Below, one piece after another: positions 7,747 through 10,139 of a stretch of 10,139 bases of DNA. Both the position numbers and the translations under genes were made by a program. The first letter of the stretch is position 1. Every line of letters starts with the position of its first letter. The stretch is from Flavihumibacter sp. Lineage in GTDB: Bacteria > Bacteroidota > Bacteroidia > Chitinophagales > Chitinophagaceae. The DNA lies in contig JALOMU010000019.1 in the NCBI GenBank assembly GCA_025455285.1, positions 1-10,139 of the forward strand, given 5' to 3'. Under the pieces are notes generated by a model. The model was not told the origin of the DNA, did no database searches, and saw only the letters and a list, made by a program, of their open reading frames with translations.

Positions 7747-7777
7747 TTGCAGAGGTGCCGGATTAATCTTATTTTTG
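7747..7777 (+). promoter_or_regulatory. Bacteroidota-type promoter for the small acidic-protein cluster
   Basis: TTG at 7747-7749 and TATTTTTG at 7770-7777 are separated by 20 nt, matching the -33/-7 consensus (TTG, 19-21 nt, TAnnTTTG) used by the primary sigma factor of this phylum. Transcription would begin near 7783, leaving a leader of about 130 nt before the ATG at 7917. Confidence 0.65.
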
Positions 7778-7916
7778 ATCTCCCGCACCGGTTAACAAGC
7801 TTCAACTGCCCTCTTACTAACCCCGGCAGAGCCTTAACCACACGGCCCGATACTAACCCATATAGTTCTGATTTACAACCCGTTATATTAGTTTAATTGT
7901 TGAAAAATCGTAGCGT

Positions 7917-8183
7917 ATGTATAACTATTCCTTATTGGAGACGAGTTGTTATTATCTGATCCAGGAGCAGCCGGAAGGGCCTATTTCACTGATAAAAGTG
8001 AATCTGGAAACTGATTACTGTCTGTTCATAACCAGGTTTGGGGAGACAGAAACAACAGAATGGAGAAAAAAACAGGATTCCATTCATGAGATCCTGGAGT
8101 TATTGTCGGAAGAGAAAATTAAAGAATGGCAAGCGGCCTATTACAGCAGTGAGGATGCCTATTATGAGGATGGGGAGGAATAA
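7917..8183 (+). CDS. Small acidic hypothetical protein A (paralogue of the next gene)
   Basis: I do not recognise this 88-residue protein. It has no signal peptide or membrane segment and should be cytoplasmic. The pattern suggests a few beta strands (YYLIQE, ISLIKV, YCLFITRFG), an aromatic-basic turn (W49-R-K-K), then a helix (about 54-75) and an acidic, tyrosine-rich tail (SSEDAYYEDGEE). It aligns without gaps over the first 66 residues with the 89-residue protein encoded 35 nt downstream, with 24 identities, including Y4, Y13-L14, I23, L25-I26, V28, T32-D33, C35, F41-G42, W49, K51, D54, I56 and E58-I59. The shared pattern supports both being real genes. No Shine-Dalgarno site precedes the ATG. 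It is the first gene after the promoter at 7747-7777. Confidence 0.8.
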   Translation: MYNYSLLETSCYYLIQEQPEGPISLIKVNLETDYCLFITRFGETETTEWRKKQDSIHEILELLSEEKIKEWQAAYYSSEDAYYEDGEE

Positions 8184-8218
8184 GCCGGATTAGGTAAAGA
8201 CCCGTAAAAACAAATTAT

Positions 8219-8488
8219 ATGGCAACTTATGCTGACTTACAACCAGGTAATTTTTACCTGTTGAGAAGCGAAAAAGATACCGATATCGAATTGATTTCGG
8301 TGTTGGCACTGACAGACAAATGTATGTTGCTCCGCAGTTTCGGACAAATAGAGGAGGATTTCTGGAAAAAGAGAACCGACCCGATTGAAGAAATTGTTGA
8401 GGAACTGGATTATGAAAGTGCTTCCGCTGTATTGTCTCTTTACGACGAAGAGGAAGAAGAAGAATGGGAGGAGGAGGAGGATGAATAA
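8219..8488 (+). CDS. Small acidic hypothetical protein B (paralogue of the previous gene)
   Basis: An 89-residue cytoplasmic protein of unknown function, homologous along its core to protein A. It has the same order of elements: strands FYLLRSE, IELISVL and KCMLLRSFG, an invariant F-G and W49, a helix starting DPIEEIVEEL, and an even more acidic tail of residues 75-89 that is almost all Glu and Asp with one Trp. Its only cysteine is C35, which A also has at the same place. The tail is encoded by GAA/GAG repeats whose end supplies the ribosome-binding site of the next gene, and the coding region overlaps that gene by 8 nt. Its ATG lies 35 nt after A, preceded by an A-rich stretch instead of a Shine-Dalgarno site. 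Confidence 0.85.
   Translation: MATYADLQPGNFYLLRSEKDTDIELISVLALTDKCMLLRSFGQIEEDFWKKRTDPIEEIVEELDYESASAVLSLYDEEEEEEWEEEEDE
8469..8474 (+). promoter_or_regulatory. Ribosome-binding site for the cysteine-cluster gene, inside an upstream coding repeat
   Basis: AGGAGG lies exactly 6 nt before the ATG at 8481, within a run of GAG codons for the Glu tail of protein B. It decides the start at 8481 over the longer in-frame ATG at 8385, which would overlap protein B by more than 100 nt and add a basic, unrelated-looking N-terminus. Confidence 0.75.
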
Positions 8489-9011
8489 TTCCTCCACCTA
8501 CCCTATTAATCTTAGGTTTATAGCAAAGGAGTCAGAAGAGCGGTTATTGGAGAATGAGCAGTTCAGACGCTTTCTGGGAGCTTTTGCCGGTAACCTTGAT
8601 GAACTGGTATATGAGTTGAATTTCAATATATCAGCAAAAATTGATTGTACTGCCTGTGGCAATTGCTGCAGGAGCCTGATGATCAATGTAACCCAACAGG
8701 AAGCAAGTGCGCTGGCAGATCGTTTGGGCTGTACACTTGCAGAGTTAAAATATTCTCATTTGGAAGAAAGTTTGGGCGGCCAATTGATCATCAATACCAT
8801 TCCCTGTCATTTTCTGTTTGAAAATAAGTGCTCGATTTATGAAGACCGGTTTGCAGAATGCCGGGAATTCCCCGGATTGCACAGGGAGGGGTTCCGTGAT
8901 CGGATTTTTAGTACCCTCATGCATTACGGCAGATGTCCGATTGTATACCATTTGATTGAAGAGCTGAAAGGGATCACTAACTTTGTAGCTGAAAAAAAGG
9001 AACTTACATGA
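8481..9011 (+). CDS. YkgJ-family cysteine cluster protein
   Basis: A 176-residue cytoplasmic protein with the metal-binding pattern of the YkgJ/UPF0153 group (Fe-S or zinc cluster binding is proposed for the family; the function is not established). The cluster begins with C56-x-x-C59-x-x-C62-C63 in CTACGNCCRS, continues with C109 (IPCHFL), C117 (NKCSIYEDRF), C127 (ECREFPG) and ends with C152 (GRCPI); C84 is extra. The I-Y-E-D-R-x-x-x-C-R-x-F-P motif is typical. An N-terminal helical region of about 50 residues precedes the cluster. The start at 8481 is chosen because of a strong AGGAGG at 6 nt spacing. It overlaps protein B by 8 nt and the next gene by 4 nt (ATGA), so the three are likely translated together. 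Confidence 0.88.
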   Translation: MNNSSTYPINLRFIAKESEERLLENEQFRRFLGAFAGNLDELVYELNFNISAKIDCTACGNCCRSLMINVTQQEASALADRLGCTLAELKYSHLEESLGGQLIINTIPCHFLFENKCSIYEDRFAECREFPGLHREGFRDRIFSTLMHYGRCPIVYHLIEELKGITNFVAEKKELT

Positions 9012-9703
9012 AAACCTGGCTAGGCATTTTTTTGATGGCTGCTGTTTGCTGGAGCTGCAACCTGAACGGGCAATCCGGAAAATCCGTTTCGCCTGCAGCA
9101 TTCCAGGCTTTATTAGAGGAAGGCAATAGTTACCAATTGCTGGATGTTCGAACTGCTGAAGAATTCAAAGGCGGTTATATAAAAGGAGCTTTGCAGGCAG
9201 ACTGGCTGAATAGTCAGGAATTTGCAACGCGTACCCAACACCTGGATCTGGCTAAGCCCATATATATTTATTGTGCCAGTGGTGTCAGGAGTGCGGATGC
9301 TGCAAAATCCTTGCGCAAAAAAGGTTTCCAGGTTACGGAAATGGCAGGAGGTTTGAATGCCTGGAAAAAGCAGGGGCTTCCCCTGGAACAACAGGAAGCA
9401 ACCAAACAAATGAGCAGTGTAGAGTATGAAAATCTTATCCTTTCTGCAGAGGTGGTTTTGGTAGATGCCGGTGCCAGTTGGTGTCCTCCCTGTCGAAAAA
9501 TGGAACCAGTATTAAAACAATTACAACAGGATCTACCTACTCAATTCAAACTGGCTCAAATTGATGCCGGCGTTCATACAGAATTAATGAAACAACTCAA
9601 AGTGGATGCGCTGCCACATTTTTTTGTGTACAAAAAAGGACAGTTGGTTTGGCAACAGCAGGGAATCGTGAGCCTGGAAGAATTGAAAGCGAAAATCCTT
9701 TAA
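9008..9703 (+). CDS. Exported rhodanese-thioredoxin fusion protein, probable lipoprotein
   Basis: A 231-residue protein with two redox/sulfur domains behind an export signal. Residues 1-17 (K3 region, hydrophobic LGIFLMAAV, then C-W-S-C) look like a lipoprotein signal with C17 as lipid anchor, though the -3 position is Cys, not the usual Leu; a plain signal peptide is the alternative. Residues about 26-125 are a single-domain rhodanese: LLDVRTAEEF (44-53), active-site loop CASGVRS with catalytic Cys89, and MAGGLNAWKKQGLP. Residues about 135-231 are a thioredoxin fold with W158-C159-P-P-C162 and the likely cis-Pro203 in ALPHFFVYKKG. Both active sites are complete. It should act in the periplasm on thiols or sulfane sulfur; the partner is unknown. 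Its ATG overlaps the YkgJ-type stop, and its own stop shares TTAA with the convergent gene. Confidence 0.9.
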   Translation: MKTWLGIFLMAAVCWSCNLNGQSGKSVSPAAFQALLEEGNSYQLLDVRTAEEFKGGYIKGALQADWLNSQEFATRTQHLDLAKPIYIYCASGVRSADAAKSLRKKGFQVTEMAGGLNAWKKQGLPLEQQEATKQMSSVEYENLILSAEVVLVDAGASWCPPCRKMEPVLKQLQQDLPTQFKLAQIDAGVHTELMKQLKVDALPHFFVYKKGQLVWQQQGIVSLEELKAKIL

Positions 9704-10139
9704 GCTTTCCTTTCAGGTTGTATCAGAGCGCGAATAACCACGCTCGCACACTGGCATCCAAAAATCGCAGGCATATAGGAGATGGTTCCGATCAGAGATT
9801 TTTTGGGATAGGCTTTCTCTGTTACGATTACTTTTTCCGGATCAATTTTTTCGGGAGAATAAACCACTGTGATCCCTTTGTAAATACCGTGTTTATGCAA
9901 TCGTTTTCTCACATAACGGGCCAGCGTACACTCTTTCGACTCTTCCAATGGCGCGATGGTAACCAGTGAAGGATCCATTTTTCCTCCCGCACCCAGTGAA
10001 CTTACCACCGGAATTCCGGCCTCAACACAAGCCTTCAGCAGCATCACTTTGGGAGAGAGGGTATCAATGCAGTCGACAATATAATCGTAGGGGGCAGATA
10101 GAACCAGTTCCGCAGCTTTTTCTTTTTCCATATAAGTTG
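9700..10139 (-). CDS. tcdA: tRNA threonylcarbamoyladenosine dehydratase (TcdA/YgdL type), C-terminal part (5' end outside window)
   Basis: TcdA is an E1-like (ThiF/MoeB family) enzyme that uses ATP to dehydrate t6A37 of tRNAs to the cyclic form ct6A. About 145 codons are visible. Family blocks, counted from the Met at 10131, are YDYIVDCIDTLSPK (15-28), PVVSSLGAGGKMDP (41-54), ECTLARYVRKRL (67-78), YKGITVVYSPE (84-94) and MPAIFGCQCASVVIRAL (120-136). The frame stays open past that Met (T-Y precede it), and the N-terminal nucleotide-binding half, which all family members need, is missing, so the Met at 10131 is internal. General ThiF-family alternatives are less likely because YDY-V/I-D-x-I-D and the GAGGKxDP block are typical of TcdA. 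The gene converges on the rhodanese-thioredoxin gene with a 4-nt overlap. Confidence 0.88.
   Translation of the reverse strand, partial: TYMEKEKAAELVLSAPYDYIVDCIDTLSPKVMLLKACVEAGIPVVSSLGAGGKMDPSLVTIAPLEESKECTLARYVRKRLHKHGIYKGITVVYSPEKIDPEKVIVTEKAYPKKSLIGTISYMPAIFGCQCASVVIRALIQPERKA

Larger units (their letters stand above)
7560..7916. other. Divergent intergenic region between parE and the small acidic-protein cluster
   Basis: The 357 nt hold control signals for both directions, listed separately: a -7 element facing parE, a DnaA-box 9-mer, and a full promoter facing right. Also visible are the palindrome AACTAGTT (7681-7688), a second unpaired -7 match TAAATTTG (7720-7727, no TTG at the right distance), a direct repeat TACTAACCC (7815-7823 and 7851-7859), and a weak hairpin CTGCC/GGCAG (7806-7810 and 7825-7829, 14-nt loop) inside the predicted leader. 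I see no credible ORF, tRNA or known riboswitch. Confidence 0.75.

Noticed and set aside
7806..7829. Riboswitch or attenuator in the leader of the small-protein cluster
   Set aside because: The only visible stem is 5 bp with a 14-nt loop, with no T run after it and no resemblance to a known riboswitch core.
8385..8480. Upstream extension of the cysteine-cluster gene to the ATG at 8385
   Set aside because: It would overlap protein B by over 100 nt in another frame and add a basic segment produced by shifted Glu codons; the ATG at 8481 has AGGAGG at ideal spacing.

Overview
The window looks like a chromosomal segment from a member of the Bacteroidota, most likely a Chitinophagaceae-type organism. 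This rests on protein resemblance (the ParE/ParC type, the secreted protein with a lineage-typical C-terminal domain, the rhodanese-thioredoxin lipoprotein). It also rests on promoter elements matching the Bacteroidota consensus (TTG, about 20 nt, TAnnTTTG) and on the scarcity of strong Shine-Dalgarno sites. The genus assignment is inference; there is no rRNA in the window. No tRNA, CRISPR array, insertion sequence or prophage gene was seen.

Layout. (1) Positions 1-1830, plus strand: the 3' end of accD (acetyl-CoA carboxylase beta subunit), smpB (tmRNA partner, GTG start), then a secreted two-domain protein of unknown function. (2) 1829-1891: a short 7-bp tandem repeat and a strong bidirectional terminator between convergent genes. 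(3) 1906-7559, minus strand: a tight four-gene cluster read parE, DUF1835 protein, VOC-family protein, parC. Gaps are 11 nt, a 4-nt overlap and 13 nt, so the two topoisomerase IV subunits are separated by two unrelated-looking genes. (4) 7560-7916: a divergent intergenic region with a -7 element facing parE, an exact DnaA-box 9-mer and a full promoter facing right. (5) 7917-9703, plus strand: two small acidic proteins that are tandem paralogues of each other, a YkgJ-type cysteine-cluster protein, and a periplasmic rhodanese-thioredoxin fusion. The last three are joined by overlapping start and stop codons. (6) 9700-10139, minus strand: the C-terminal part of a TcdA-type tRNA threonylcarbamoyladenosine dehydratase, whose stop codon shares a TTAA palindrome with the stop of the rhodanese-thioredoxin gene.

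Most of the window is housekeeping. The part most likely to hold undescribed biology is 7747-9703. There a consensus promoter drives two uncharacterised paralogous acidic proteins followed by a cysteine-cluster protein and a sulfur/thiol redox lipoprotein. The glutamate-rich tail of the second small protein is encoded by GAG repeats that also form the ribosome-binding site of the cysteine-cluster gene.
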